This document shows, one piece after another, positions 46,754 to 58,653 of a stretch of DNA of 64,000 nucleotides (within the stretch, counting starts at the first letter, position 1; the number at the start of each line of letters is the position of its first letter). The stretch spans positions 220,193,501 through 220,257,500 of the forward strand of contig OX465596.1 in assembly GCA_950022295.1 (NCBI GenBank). Reading direction: 5' to 3'. Source of the stretch: Bromus sterilis. Taxonomy: Eukaryota > Streptophyta > Magnoliopsida > Poales > Poaceae. A program made the translations under genes and the position numbers. The notes below the pieces were generated by a model. The model saw nothing but the letters and a program-made list of their open reading frames with translations, was not told where the DNA came from and did no database searches.

Positions 46754-48912
46754 TTTTGGGAAACGTAGTAGAAAACAAAAAATTTCGGCCTACGAATCAA
46801 GAGCCCAAGATCATCCAAGAAGATTGCATACAAGGTTTTAGGTCATGGCTCACCAACCGATGTAGCGGAAGTAGAGTTGGTGTAGCTCGTTGAAGTAGAT
46901 CTCGCAGATCGTCCCACAAACAGTCCCTCGATCAAGATCACCGAGGAAGAAGAAGCACCTCGATCCGTCCCACGCACAAGTCCCTCGAGCAAGTCCCTCG
47001 AACAAGATCTCCGAGGAAGAAGAAGCTCCTCGAAGAAGGACCAAAGATACGATCCCTCTATTAGTATCCACACGTTCCGTAGCAGCAATCCAGCAGCGCT
47101 CCGCCGTCCAGAGATGAACGCCTCCGAGAAAACTAGAGGGAGAAAACCCTAACGGATTCCGATCTAGAACAACGTCTAAATCGGGGCCTAATTGTGGAGC
47201 AACGGGGTTTAGAGGGAGGGAGGGTGGCGCATAGGCCTTGGGGACAAGTTGTGCTGCACCCCCACCCCTCCCCCACATTATATAGGTGGCCAAGAGGCCC
47301 CTTGGCCGGCCAAGGGAGGTGTGGAGTCCCTATGGGACTCCTACTCCCAAAGGGAGTCCTTCCCACCGGGGAATCCTACTCCAAAGTGGATTGCAATCCT
47401 ACTTGGAGTAGGATTGCTCCCTATGGCGCCCTCCCCACCTCCTAGCCGTCTAGGGGCTGCCTAGGTGGACCCCCCCCCAAGCTAGGGGCGTGGGGTAGTG
47501 AGTGGTACTGCCCGTAACCTTCTGGAACCTTCCAGAACCTTCCAAGACCTTCCAGGACCATCCGGGAACTTTCGGGATGGTTTCGGGACATTCCGGAACC
47601 TACTGGAGCACTTCCAGGACCTTTCGGGACCGTTCTCGGATGTTTCGGAACCATATGGATAGTTTTCGGGACCATCCGAGTTACAGTTTAATATACCCGA
47701 TGACCGTGTAACTTGTCGGGACGTCCACCGATTAACCGGAAACTATTCCGGTTGATCCAGGACTTCCCCAGTACCATTCTCATATGTTCCAGAACCACCT
47801 GGGACTATTCCAGAGTGATCCGGACATATGTTTAAATACCCAGAACTTCTTCTGGTACCCTTATGAATAATTCCATAAATACCCGGAACTACTTTCGGTG
47901 CCCGTATGAACTATTCTGTTTTTCTTCCACTAGACCTTCTACCATTCCAGTATTCTAACAGACTACTGCTCATTAAGTGTGTGACCCAATAGGTTCGGTA
48001 TAATGCGGACATGACTCAGAACATCTTCCGGACATAGGACAACAGCCTTTTGTCAATAGCCAATAATCAACAGCGGAGCCATGGACACCCATGTTGACTC
48101 CCGCACATACACGAAGAAACTTCGAGTGAACCATTATGTTTAGTCATGTACCATTCCTTGTGCTTCGCGATATATGACCAAGTTAGAGGAGAGAAGTTTG
48201 GCACCCATGTGTAACAACTTCTTGAACACAAGCCACTCGTTATCCTCTTTGCTCGTTTGTCCCTTTTTCTCGTTATCGTATTCCGGTATCCCCGTAACTG
48301 AATCACAATGCGTCTGGCCAGACTATAATGGATACCGTCATACCGAGTGGGCCCGAAGTGAATATCTTCTTCATCGTGAAGGAGCAAATCCCAATCTTGA
48401 ACTATCACAATTACTAGACACACTATCCAATGTACCTAGAACTTATTTTACTACTTCCTAGTAACGGGAAGATTCATCTAAGAACCAAAGCACATCTTCC
48501 TGTGTGAAGCAACTCGACACTCTCATGTTCTAAGGAATTACGTATATGATAACATTTCATGATATGCCTTATAATGTTGTTACGATGTGATCTCTAAGTA
48601 TATCATTCAATACTTGGGTCGGTTCAACATCATTGTTCTGCTAACAATATGTTCCCATTGCTACTGACATCCTTGTTACAAGAACAATGTCCATGATTAA
48701 GAAAACGTAATCATCAGTTAGCACATGAGCTGGTCTTAGAGGCTAAACCAGGAACTCTTGGTGCTTACATTTCCACACATGAAAATGAGTTTTCTTCTGA
48801 ATCTCGTAGTCAGGGTCATTGCAATTATAGCACAGAAATATAAACATTAATTACGAACGTGGAAATATATATAATAACATTTTATTATTGCCTCTAGGGC
48901 ATATTTCCAACA
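46754..48912 (-). repeat. 3' LTR of copia element W (2159 bp)
   Basis: Aligns end to end with 58654-60801. Its first base triplet reads TTT where the other copy has TGT. The TATA box for minus-strand transcription is at about 47277-47284 (ATTATATAG on +). Confidence 0.93.
47515..47660. repeat. U3 tandem repeats of copia W (3' LTR)
   Basis: About a dozen degenerate 10-11-bp units of the form CTTCCRGGACC / TTTCGGGAC. The same array is at about 59415-59550 in the other LTR. Located upstream of the TATA box on the minus strand, it could act as enhancer-like repeats; that role is inference. Confidence 0.75.
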
Positions 48913-48930
48913 GTCTCCCACTTGCACTAG
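48913..48930 (-). promoter_or_regulatory. Polypurine tract of copia element W
   Basis: Minus strand CTAGTGCAAGTGGGAGAC, immediately before the 3' LTR. Confidence 0.8.
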
Positions 48931-50620
48931 AGTCAATAATATTATCAGTGCTTGAGCACTTTACACCTATGGCATACGGTGTAATACATGCTTCATTTGT
49001 GGTATAGACTTCATCTACGAATCTGACGTTTCAGGCCCGTTTGTATCTTGCATATCTTCGCGTTTTCACGCTATCATAAAATTCACTAATTTTATCAATT
49101 TAGCTTTGTATATGTTTGAATCATTTGGTAGGACCTTGGTTCCTTAGAATAAGTCATGAAATCATTCATCAATGTTCCATGAGCTTCAAACATCTAGGAA
49201 ACCATACCACGTTCATAAATGAACTTATGATTCAAAATACCCTCCCTTGTTACTTCTTTAAGCAACAATATACTTAGCCTCTGTTATAGAATTCACCACA
49301 GTATCTAACTTAACACAGTTCCTTCATACTGTGCCACCCTTACGTGTGAAACACATAATCCCAATTAAAATCGAAAATCGGTTGGAGTAAGTATGAAGAC
49401 TGAATTGGTGTAACTGTTTACATAAAAAATTCAGCTGGTGTAACTCATTACAGCGAGCTCTTCATTCTTTCCATTTTTCCGAGAAACATATCTTATCTTT
49501 CATAAGTTTAACTTTTCACTGTTTGTCCAATGATCAACATCTTGATCACTTTGGTATCTTGCTCACAACCTTTTGGAGCACTGGACATATCTGGTTGTTT
49601 TACATATTATGGTGTACATGATTAATCCAAACACACATGTGAGTGAAATTCAATTCATGTGTTTTGCTTATCTGTGTTCATGAACACCGATTTCCGCAAA
49701 CAACTTTTCACCGTGACCTCGGCAAGAACTCCTTCCTGACGTTTTCATACTAAACTACTTTAGTATCATGTCAACATGTAACGTTGGCTTTAGCATGATC
49801 AATCACTTACTATATGCATAGATCATTGTGCTCAATACTAATGCTATATTAGCCTAAGTACTTCAGCTGAAAACTATTTCCAATGAAGTCCTTATTCGTG
49901 TCAAGAAATTTATATCATTTCCAATCAACAATATGTCATCTACATAAGGTTTTAGAAATATCATTCAGCTCCCACTTACTTTCTTGAACATTCAAGCATC
50001 TTCGTTTATTCCCGATGAAAACAAACTCTTTTGGCAATTTCATCATAACGAAAATTCCAACTCCATTATGCTAGCTTCAGTCCATCACTGGATATCCAAG
50101 GCTTGCATCTATTTTAGCATCCTTTGAATCAACAAAACATTCCGGTCGTATCTCATATACGTCCTTTGTTATATTTCCGTGTAGGAACTTTGTTTTGACG
50201 TTCATTCTACCATATCCTATAAATGAGGTATGTAGAAATTGCTAATATAACCCGAACTGACTAAAGCATCTCTACGGTCGAAACTATTTTCGCCGTAGTC
50301 AACCTTTGAACTTGCTAGAAAACAATTTTCCAACGAGTTGAGCTTTATGGATAAAACAATTTCATCCGAATCAATTATAGATCCATATATATATTCTTCA
50401 AACTTTTAGTCTTTCGGAGGGTCTACCAAGTTCAAAACTTGACTTACTTCCATGGATACTATCTCGGATTATTTGGCATTTAGCCAAATCCCGGAGTGAG
50501 GGCCCATCAACGCTTCTTTGTATATCACAGGTTTATTATTGTCGAACAAGAATATCTCGTTTTACATGTCATGAATGTTTGTACGAGTTATGTCTAACCT
50601 GTGTGGTTCAGCTGCGCACT
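48931..50620 (-). pseudogene. Copia element W: decayed RT/RNase H region
   Basis: Contains a readable RT catalytic patch on the minus strand, YVDDILLIGND, encoded at about 49918-49950, among many stops and frameshifts. Position next to the polypurine tract fits RT-RNase H at the 3' end of pol. It ends at the LTR-C insertion. Confidence 0.7.
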
Positions 50621-52849
50621 TGTAAGGCCCCTGATGCGGTACTAACTCTAACTAGTCGCTTTCACGTCCGGTCGGAGTTAGGAGCGCATCAAACGCCACC
50701 GGCGCACGACACTCGCACTCGTGTCGCTGCCGGATTCTCGACAACAGGTATATAAGCATAACTCTACAAGACAGAAATACATATAGATATATAAATAGAG
50801 CAGGGCATACAACGCCACTGCCTAATAATACAACATCATCTGAGTACAACTCATCAATACATCAAGCGGAAGCATAATAGGGACCAAGTACGGTCAAGAT
50901 CCAAATTGCCCTAGAGAGGGCTACACATAATTATCCACCCACGGGAATGTCTGAACCCAACTATAAGATCCTACTGGTCGAGGTACTCGTACTCATCGTC
51001 ATCCTCCGGGGGCACCTCCATGAAGTAACGTCCGGTGCTGGGGTCGAGGTAGTAGCCCACTGCAGCGGCCGATCAGGCAAAGTGGTAAAGACAGAAATGT
51101 AAACGGGGGTGAGAACATATCATTACGGAATAACTAACGCTGCAGGAAAGGTAAAGACATAGCCAGGTTGCAGCCGTACTAGCATATATGGTGGCTACTC
51201 GTTCTATCAGAATAGAGATGAGATCCAAGAAGTTACGTTGACAACGTGTCATAAGTCGGCTATTCACCTACTAACGCAAACATAACACAACCTCGTTTCC
51301 CTCTCGGTCCCCCTGGACGAAGAAGACAACCAAGGCGCGCACACGGTTTGTCAAGTTTTATAGCATGATTATAATTGATGTTATTCTATGAACAAGGAGT
51401 AGGTCTCAAGTCGTCCATAACCGCGTACACGGCTTTTCGAAAAGATTTACCTTGCAGGGGTGTACCAACTGTCCATTATAGACGTCGCATGTACGCCCGG
51501 TTTCCACTTGGCTAGGTAAGCGCCCGGAACTCCGGAACGTCAGAGTCCCTCTAACTAACAACGCACAACTCCGGGTGGCCCCCGGTGAGTCGACACCAAA
51601 CTCAAAAGCTAGCCACGCTCTCGAATCGGTCTCTACCGTCTGGCTAAGGTTGGTAAGTCACACCTGAATATTCAGGGGACCCCTAGCTCGCCAAGTGTGG
51701 ACCAGCGAGAGAAGCTATGTCTCCACTGGCCCGGGTTGTTTCGAAAACAGCTGGGGTACCTACCAACACACACGTAGTTGCAAATATAAGTCAGCTCGGG
51801 CCACCACTAGAGTTGTACGAAGCTAGGTAGGTAAGACAAGGGGGCCCCATAAAACCCCACACACGATTAGGCACACTCGTCAAGAAACACAATACCCGGA
51901 ACTCGGGTCCTAGGTGACTCAAATGGAACAAAGCACCAGACGGGAATAGTCCAGCCTTCCACCTTTCGTCGAATGTAAATTAACATCATTTAACAATAAT
52001 AAATATCAACCAACTTCTTTTATAGCATGATATCCCAACCATAAATATATAGGGTGAGCAGCAAGTTTTCTAACCACACTAAGCAATGGCTGAGCAGTGG
52101 TAACTTAGCAATACAATGGTTTGCTGGGATGTGGGGATCATGGCTGTATGGGTTTCAGCATGGCATATAAAGTAGATAGGATCAGGCGACAACGTTCTAG
52201 TTCTACAGCTAGGCATGAGCAGAAAGTTATAAAGTAATGACACAGTTTCTCCCCCTTGCCTGGTAAGGTAGTCGAAGCAGCACCCACGGTACCCTCGGGC
52301 TCGGTGTCGGACAGCTCCACGTAAGTCTCCTCGTCAGTCTCGGGTGCTAACGTAAAGATACCGGCAAAGGAAAACACACAAGTAAGCAACTGATGCAAAC
52401 TCAAACAAGGATGGCATGTTCAAGTTTTATTTACATGATATGACCCTGTCTAGTCAAGTTTAAATGAAGGTGATGACGACAAGTCATCACTTTCACATGC
52501 ATTTTATTTACATTGTAATGGCTTTGGTCTAAGCCTTAACTTAGGTGTAAGTAGCATGACAGCATGACATGATCAACAAAGCATTACAAGAATCTAAATA
52601 ACATGAAAGTAAAACAATGATTCCGGAGACGGAGTAGTGTCGGTGAACTTGACACAAGGAAGGTGCAACAAAGGTTGAAACCCAGCCACATTACATATGA
52701 TAATATGTGAAGGGCTGAATTGAAGAAGAAGATGACATGAGACAAGATTGAAAAGATCAGATGATCAACATTTCAAATGCACTGAAGTTGAAATGTTGCA
52801 AGCAGAAAGATCTGATTATCTTGGATCAGGGGTCCACACCTGGATTTCA

Positions 52850-53255
52850 TGAGTTGCACAAAACACCATGAGAACATCATTGCTGAAATCCTTGCAGAAA
52901 AGTACCCCAAAAACATATATGATATGTCTCCATTTGAATTTGCAAGGGCAGTTGCAAATTCAACTAAAGTTCAGGGGGCTGGGTGCAAAATTGCACCACA
53001 TGAATTTTGAAAAAGGTTCAGATGACTTCATCATCTTCACCATGCAACTCCTTGTGCAAAACTACCCAAAAACCATATATGGCATGGGCAATTTAAGTTT
53101 TGAACAAACTTGGCAAAAGATCAAAGAAATGAAAAAGGGCTTATTTGCAAAATGGCCACACTTCAATTTCAGAAGGGGTCAAATGCAAAAGTGGACCTCA
53201 CCATGTTGCTCAGTAGCTCAAGCTACCCCAAAATCATATAAGGCATGCCCATGAT
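52850..53255. repeat. Three diverged 160-bp repeats in LTR-C
   Basis: The phrase ACCCCAAAAACATATATGAT and its variants start at 52904, 53064 and 53224, exactly 160 bp apart. The preceding CACCATG...CTTG words are repeated too. Divergence is considerable. Confidence 0.8.
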
Positions 53256-53507
53256 TGCAAAAGATGTTCAAACCAGATTTGAATTTGAAAGCAAATTCAA
53301 ATTTGAATTTAAACAGAAAAGAAATCAAAGAAAAGAAAAAAAAAGAAAAGGACTCAGCCCCCATGGGCTGTTCTCGGGCGAAACCGGCCCATCCAACCTC
53401 TCTGGCCCGCAATGGACTCAGCCCACGCGGCCTGGCAGCCTGGTTCGCTGACTCGCGGGCCCCAGGTGTCAGCCTCAGGGAAAAATCAAAAAATTGGGGG
53501 CGTCGGC

Positions 53508-53570
53508 TGGGACTCGAACCCGCGACTCGCTGCGTTACTCCACAGCCCCCTACCACTGCGCCACGAAACG
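53508..53570 (-). other. tRNA-like relic with Pol III A and B box matches inside LTR-C
   Basis: On the minus strand TGGCGCAGTGGTAG (A box, 53563-53550) is followed about 30 nt later by GGTTCGAGTCC (B box, 53520-53510), the spacing of a tRNA gene. The acceptor arms do not pair and the T stem is imperfect, so it is not a working tRNA. It may be a tRNA fossil or SINE head captured by the LTR. Confidence 0.65.
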
Positions 53571-54586
53571 TTTTCTAAAACTAAACGCGACGCAGGCTAG
53601 GTAAGGTTCAGGCTCCTGCTTCTCTGAACCCCGAACACCTGCAGACTTCTGAACCCGGCGCGACGCGCAACTGCGGCGAGCCCCGCATCGTGCACATGCA
53701 AGCTCCGGCCACCACACCATGAGACGAACCCGAGAGGGCACCTAGCTCTACACGGTGATGTGCGCCATGGCTTCTAACTCCAGCTCTACTGCTCGCAAAC
53801 TTCACCGGAACAGCACCGCTGCGGCGGCTCTGAACTGCAGTTGACAGAATCAAAACCGTCAACTTTGCCCGATGCTAGCGTTGAGCTCACGATGCTCTTG
53901 GCCATGGGGTGACTTCAAGGATCTAGAGGGCATCACCACGGACTCGTGGGTACCCTTTCCACGGCCTGAACCTCACCGGAGCGGTGGCCACCTTCTTCTG
54001 AATCCGAGGCGGCGCTGCGTTACGGCGACAGGCAGATTCAGAGGCGGGCGGCCAAACGCTGCTACACGCGAAAAGATGGTTCCTTGAGGCCAAAGGCGTG
54101 CTCTGGACGACCTAGGAGCACGCGGGAGTGCACCCGAGGCATGCCACGAGAAAGCGTGCTCAAATTGCTCTCCGGCGACGTTACTAGGCGGCGGATTCGC
54201 TACTGCTACCGTGGACGGAAAGCTACAAGGCGCTACGGGCGAAGGCGTGGGCTTCAGCTCACCTTGTGGGTCACATCGTGCGTCCCGGCCTAGCCGTAGA
54301 GGAGGAAGGGGTCTGCGGCCGTCGTCGGGGACAAAGGGGTCCGCGGCGGCTTGCTCTGCTGCGGGGCCGTCTCGCTCCTCCGGGCTTCGATCTAGGCACA
54401 GAAACGGGGCGAGCCAAGGTCAAGGACGCTACAGACGAGCGCTTGCTCAAGGATGTTGCGGAACGGCGGCGAATCGCGGCGGGACTCACCGGAATAGAAC
54501 GAAGAGGGGAAACCACCCCGGCGGCGACGAGGTGGAGCTGCTGGGAGAAAGGGAACCTAGGGGTCTCGGGAGGCTCGGGAGCTCGG

Positions 54587-54596
54587 GTTAAATAGG
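54587..54596 (-). promoter_or_regulatory. TATA-like box in LTR-C
   Basis: CCTATTTAAC on the minus strand, 742 bp from the LTR start, before a GC-rich stretch. Comparable in place to the box in LTR-B. Confidence 0.4.
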
Positions 54597-55343
54597 AGGG
54601 AGGCCTCCTATCCACGTCGGCCGCATCGACGTCGACGCCCCGGCCGGCTGTGAGAGGGACTCCGGCGGGGACCTATCCAGCGTGGAAAGGCGACGAAGGA
54701 GGGCGCTCGGATCCTGATCGGACGGCCACGACATGTCCCGCGTACCGCTTCGCTGTAAAGGCCTCCAGCCGGCTGCGGAGCAGAGGGCTCCTGGGCTGGG
54801 CCTCCAGCAAGACGTGGGGAAGAAGAGAGAAAGCAGCCTGCTGGATCCCCTTTTCTATTTAAAATAAACAGAAAAGAGTACAGGGTTTTTCTGGATTAAA
54901 TACAAGTGAGAAAAATACACAAAAATATGTAAAATTATCCTTGCATTATTCCTCAATTTCTAAAAATGGTTTGGGCATTTTTGGCAACAACAAAAATGTG
55001 AGCTCCTTTTGAATTTCAAAATCACTTTGAACTAGAGCTTCTGTTTTTGATGAAGTCAAAAATACCTTGAGGATTTTAAAACCCTTGCAGAGGCAAAAGA
55101 AATGGCTAGGCAAAAATTGGGGTCAAGAAGAGTGAGCATGCAACAAGGAAAATTCCATCAATGCCCTTCTTGAACCATTTTGGATGCAAAAGGAAACAAC
55201 CCAACAAGGCTCCAATCCCAATGCCAAATAATATCACCACATGAAATGACATACACATCCACCATGCCAAGTTACAAGTCCAACAGAGGAATTACAATCA
55301 CATGGTGTTTGATAGCTTATTACATGTGGGCTGTTACAGCACT

Positions 55344-58300
55344 TCTCTAAAGATTCAACAATCTTTGACAAGTTGCACTGTCCTCCCACTCACTCTTTTG
55401 TAAGAAACCATTTTCTTCAAAACACATTGTTCTTAACAACAAACAGTTTTGCTTTTGTGTAGTGATAGAGGAATACCAAACCTTTTGGAATAACCTTCAC
55501 AAAGTAGCACTTATCTGATTTGGTGTTTTGAGTATGTCAAACATATGTCTCATACACCCAAATTTTAAGAAAAGACAATATGGTTTTATCATTTACATAT
55601 CATATCTAATATGGTGTCATTTCAACAGATTTGATGGTGCTCTTTTCAGTGTAAAAGCTGTAGTCTCTAACGCATAACTTTAATAAGTATAATGGAAAAT
55701 TGATAAACGTCATATTTGATCTTACCGTGTCATACATGGCTTGATTACATCTCTCGAACACTTTACTCATAGTGGTGTTCCGGGAGACGCAAGTTATGCC
55801 ACTTCTTCACAACTCATCAGATGTTCGCTAAACTTGTAACTCAAATAATACTTTCTACAATCTAATTTGCAGAAGCTTTATTTTCTCGTTACAATGAATT
55901 TCTATTTCACTCTAAAATTCCTTGAACATTTCAAAGATTTCAGACGTATGCCTCTATTGAACAGATATCCACATATCTACTTCAACTCATGAGTGAAGAT
56001 AGGGAATCCACTGCACACAACTACACTTATTGGACTACACACATCATCATGTATGATTACCAATGGCTTAGTTGCCGTTCATGTATGGCCTATCAACGGT
56101 GTTTTAGTCACATTACTTCGAGACAAAGATCGCAAGCGTCAAGTGATTCATAATCATATGACTCGAAAGTCCATCACTTATGGAAATTCTTCATGCATGT
56201 TATGTCACTTGTGATAAACGGCAGTGCCACATCTATGTGGTATTTCTGTGAGTCTTGCGACGTTTAGTGTCAGTGTTATGGATGTTTAGTATTATTATCA
56301 AGATTCATAACATACAACCTATTCATAATGGATGTATGGACTTTACGTTATTCATAGCTTTGAACAACTCTCTTGCAACAAACATGATTCAAAATGATGT
56401 TTTGCAACAAGGCTAAAGTGTAGTAACAATTTACTTAACTCTAAAATGAATTATGAAGATAATCGCAGAGTCAACACACGGTATAGTAAACCTTTTACCG
56501 TGTTCCCGAGCGTGTCAAAACTCATCATTAGCTAGTCATAAAGGCCATAGTATTTCTTGCATCGAGTTGCAACAATATGCAATCGATGTGATATTCCGGT
56601 GATCAACAGTTTAATCACAATATACAGAATCCACAATTAACTGCTTAATCATGATTCCCAAGAATTACATCTCTTGACCATCAATGAATTCATCTATAAC
56701 TCCGTATGAATTTCATTTCTGAGCTGGTTATTCCAGTCTTCTTTCGTTTTGCCTTTATACGTATCATAGTTCTATTTCCAATGTCACTCCTACTCACAAA
56801 AGCTCACACATGATTAAGGATGGCACAGACCATGGAATTTCCGGCGTGTAAGTCTTACTAACATCCTTTGGACTTCCTTTCCCTTAATTCTTATCATCAT
56901 ATGATCGGTGTTCTTCTGGATCCCACACTTATCAGTTTTATTTAGAGCACAGTGAACATTTTCACTAATGCTTACAACCGTACATTATACTAGATATCTT
57001 ATATCCAACATTAGTGGTCTTACTACTGAAAACAATTTTTCAGTTCCATGAACATAACATAACTATCCCAAACGATTGGAGTTCGGGTTTCATGGTGGTG
57101 AAGACAATGCACTTAGCTGTGGTGGAATTCTAGCATTTTGGATTATGGACGTAAGTCACATCATCCATAGCATCAGCGGGAGAGCATCAAAAATTTGCGA
57201 TAGGACAAGCTCCTTCTCGACACTATTGAGGATAGTCCTCACAATACGGTACCAATCGTAAAGTTTTTACCAGATAATACAGTTAATCAAAATAAATTGG
57301 GAAGGTGGTAACGCGAGCCATTATTCTACAACGATAATGCAAATACTAAGACTTTGTTCATAATTAAGTTTCACTTGTGATTAATCAATTTAATTACTAA
57401 GTGCGCTCCCACTCAGATCAATATCTCTCGTAATTGATGCTGGAGTGATTCAAGATCCAACCCAATCGTCCTCCATTGATGTGACATCACTGATGACTTA
57501 GACTGGACCGGTAGGCCAACTTGCCAATCACGCCAAAGGTGATTCTTGTTCATCTTTCGATGGGCGTGTTCCGGTAGCAAACTTATATCCAAACCGTCAA
57601 GACAACCAAGTGTAATTGCAGTGTGTTCTTAACACACCCGCCTTTTATGCGTCACACCGTGTGCACCCATGTGACATGACCTGCTCCGGTGTGAAACATA
57701 GTATAGACGGTGCTACAGTTGGAAGAACACTATCAACTTGATATTTTTTTGCGAGAGATGACCCTAATAAAATACGACTACCGCGCATCCAACAAGGGTG
57801 CATCAAAGGGATAAACATCACAGGAAGTTCATAAAATTATGTGATATAGTATAGCCCTTTGCTTCGTGAAGTCTTCACGTCGTCGTGGTTGAAGTCACCG
57901 TGTCCACCAACTTTGTCCTTGGCGCCGGGAACATCACCATGGCTTCCGGCATGTGCGTCGGCGTCCACTTCCGCATCGTAGATCATCACCTTGCATCTAT
58001 CTATTGCTTTGCCTCGAGCTAATAAACAGTTCTGGCACGCAGGCCATAATTAAGTGACAATCATATGACTCTAGTCATCATGCCGGACAGGTCGCGAATA
58101 AATATTACATCATATAGCATCTCATACAAACACATTGCAAATCTTGAAGGCTATACCACATCACATGCATACTCTGCAAAAACAATTTAGATCGCTATCT
58201 ACACGGGTTGTTGCAAATTTTATCGTTGTTGATTAGCAGGTTACATGCAAACGTTGTTCCCTAAACAAACCAAACACGATACTTCAATGTTGCTAGTTTA

Positions 58301-58640
58301 AAGTTCGGGGTGCGTGTAGCAACTAATGCCACAAGCCAAACTTTGTTCAACGCGTGACCCCCGTGTGGATTTGAGTTCATAAAATCCACAAGCCCCTCCA
58401 TGTTAAATCTTCTATTGCGAGATTAAGATGAGATCAAAGGAGTTTGATGTAGACCATGATCAAGGCAACCAGCATACTGAAAGAAGCATAGAGGGATCGA
58501 TGGAAAACTCAATCCTTGTAGCAAAACCTCAACTTGCCATCAAGCATAGAAAAAATCACATGACAGGGAAGCAACAAGAAAATCAATGCCTCATATCACA
58601 CATATGATCTAGACCTAAACATGCATCTAGTCAAGGATCG
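55344..58640 (-). pseudogene. Copia element W: decayed gag-integrase side of the internal region
   Basis: By position this should hold gag, protease and integrase, but I see no conserved motif and only short frames. A 49-codon minus-strand frame (57986-57837) with an Asp/Gly/His-rich sequence near the primer-binding site is the only protein-like stretch. It might be a leader peptide or a gag remnant. Confidence 0.5.
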
Positions 58641-58652
58641 CTCATGATACCA
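58641..58652 (-). promoter_or_regulatory. Primer-binding site of copia element W
   Basis: Minus strand TGGTATCATGAG, one base inside the 5' LTR end at 58654. Complementary to the initiator tRNA-Met 3' end. Confidence 0.8.
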
Positions 58653-58653
58653 C

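Larger units (their letters stand above)
50621..55338 (-). mobile_element. LTR-C: long solo LTR (4718 bp)
   Basis: Starts TGTAAGGCCCC and ends GGGCTGTTACA on the + strand, flanked by a perfect 5-bp duplication GCACT (50616-50620 and 55339-55343). No internal region, primer site or second LTR is present, so it is a solo LTR. TGTAACAGCCC at the minus-strand start matches the TGTAACGCCCC start of LTR-B, and the diverged GTACACCCCTGCA...CGCGG block is shared with LTR-A and LTR-B. It is therefore in reverse orientation to those. Open frames inside do not resemble known proteins. Confidence 0.9.

Noticed and set aside
53498..53575. A functional tRNA gene on the minus strand
   Set aside because: A and B boxes fit, but the acceptor stem does not pair and the T stem is mismatched, so only a relic is supported.
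54211..54615. Open frames of 109-126 codons in LTR-C
   Set aside because: Both strands are open in GC-rich DNA and no conserved residues are seen; treated as leader/LTR sequence.
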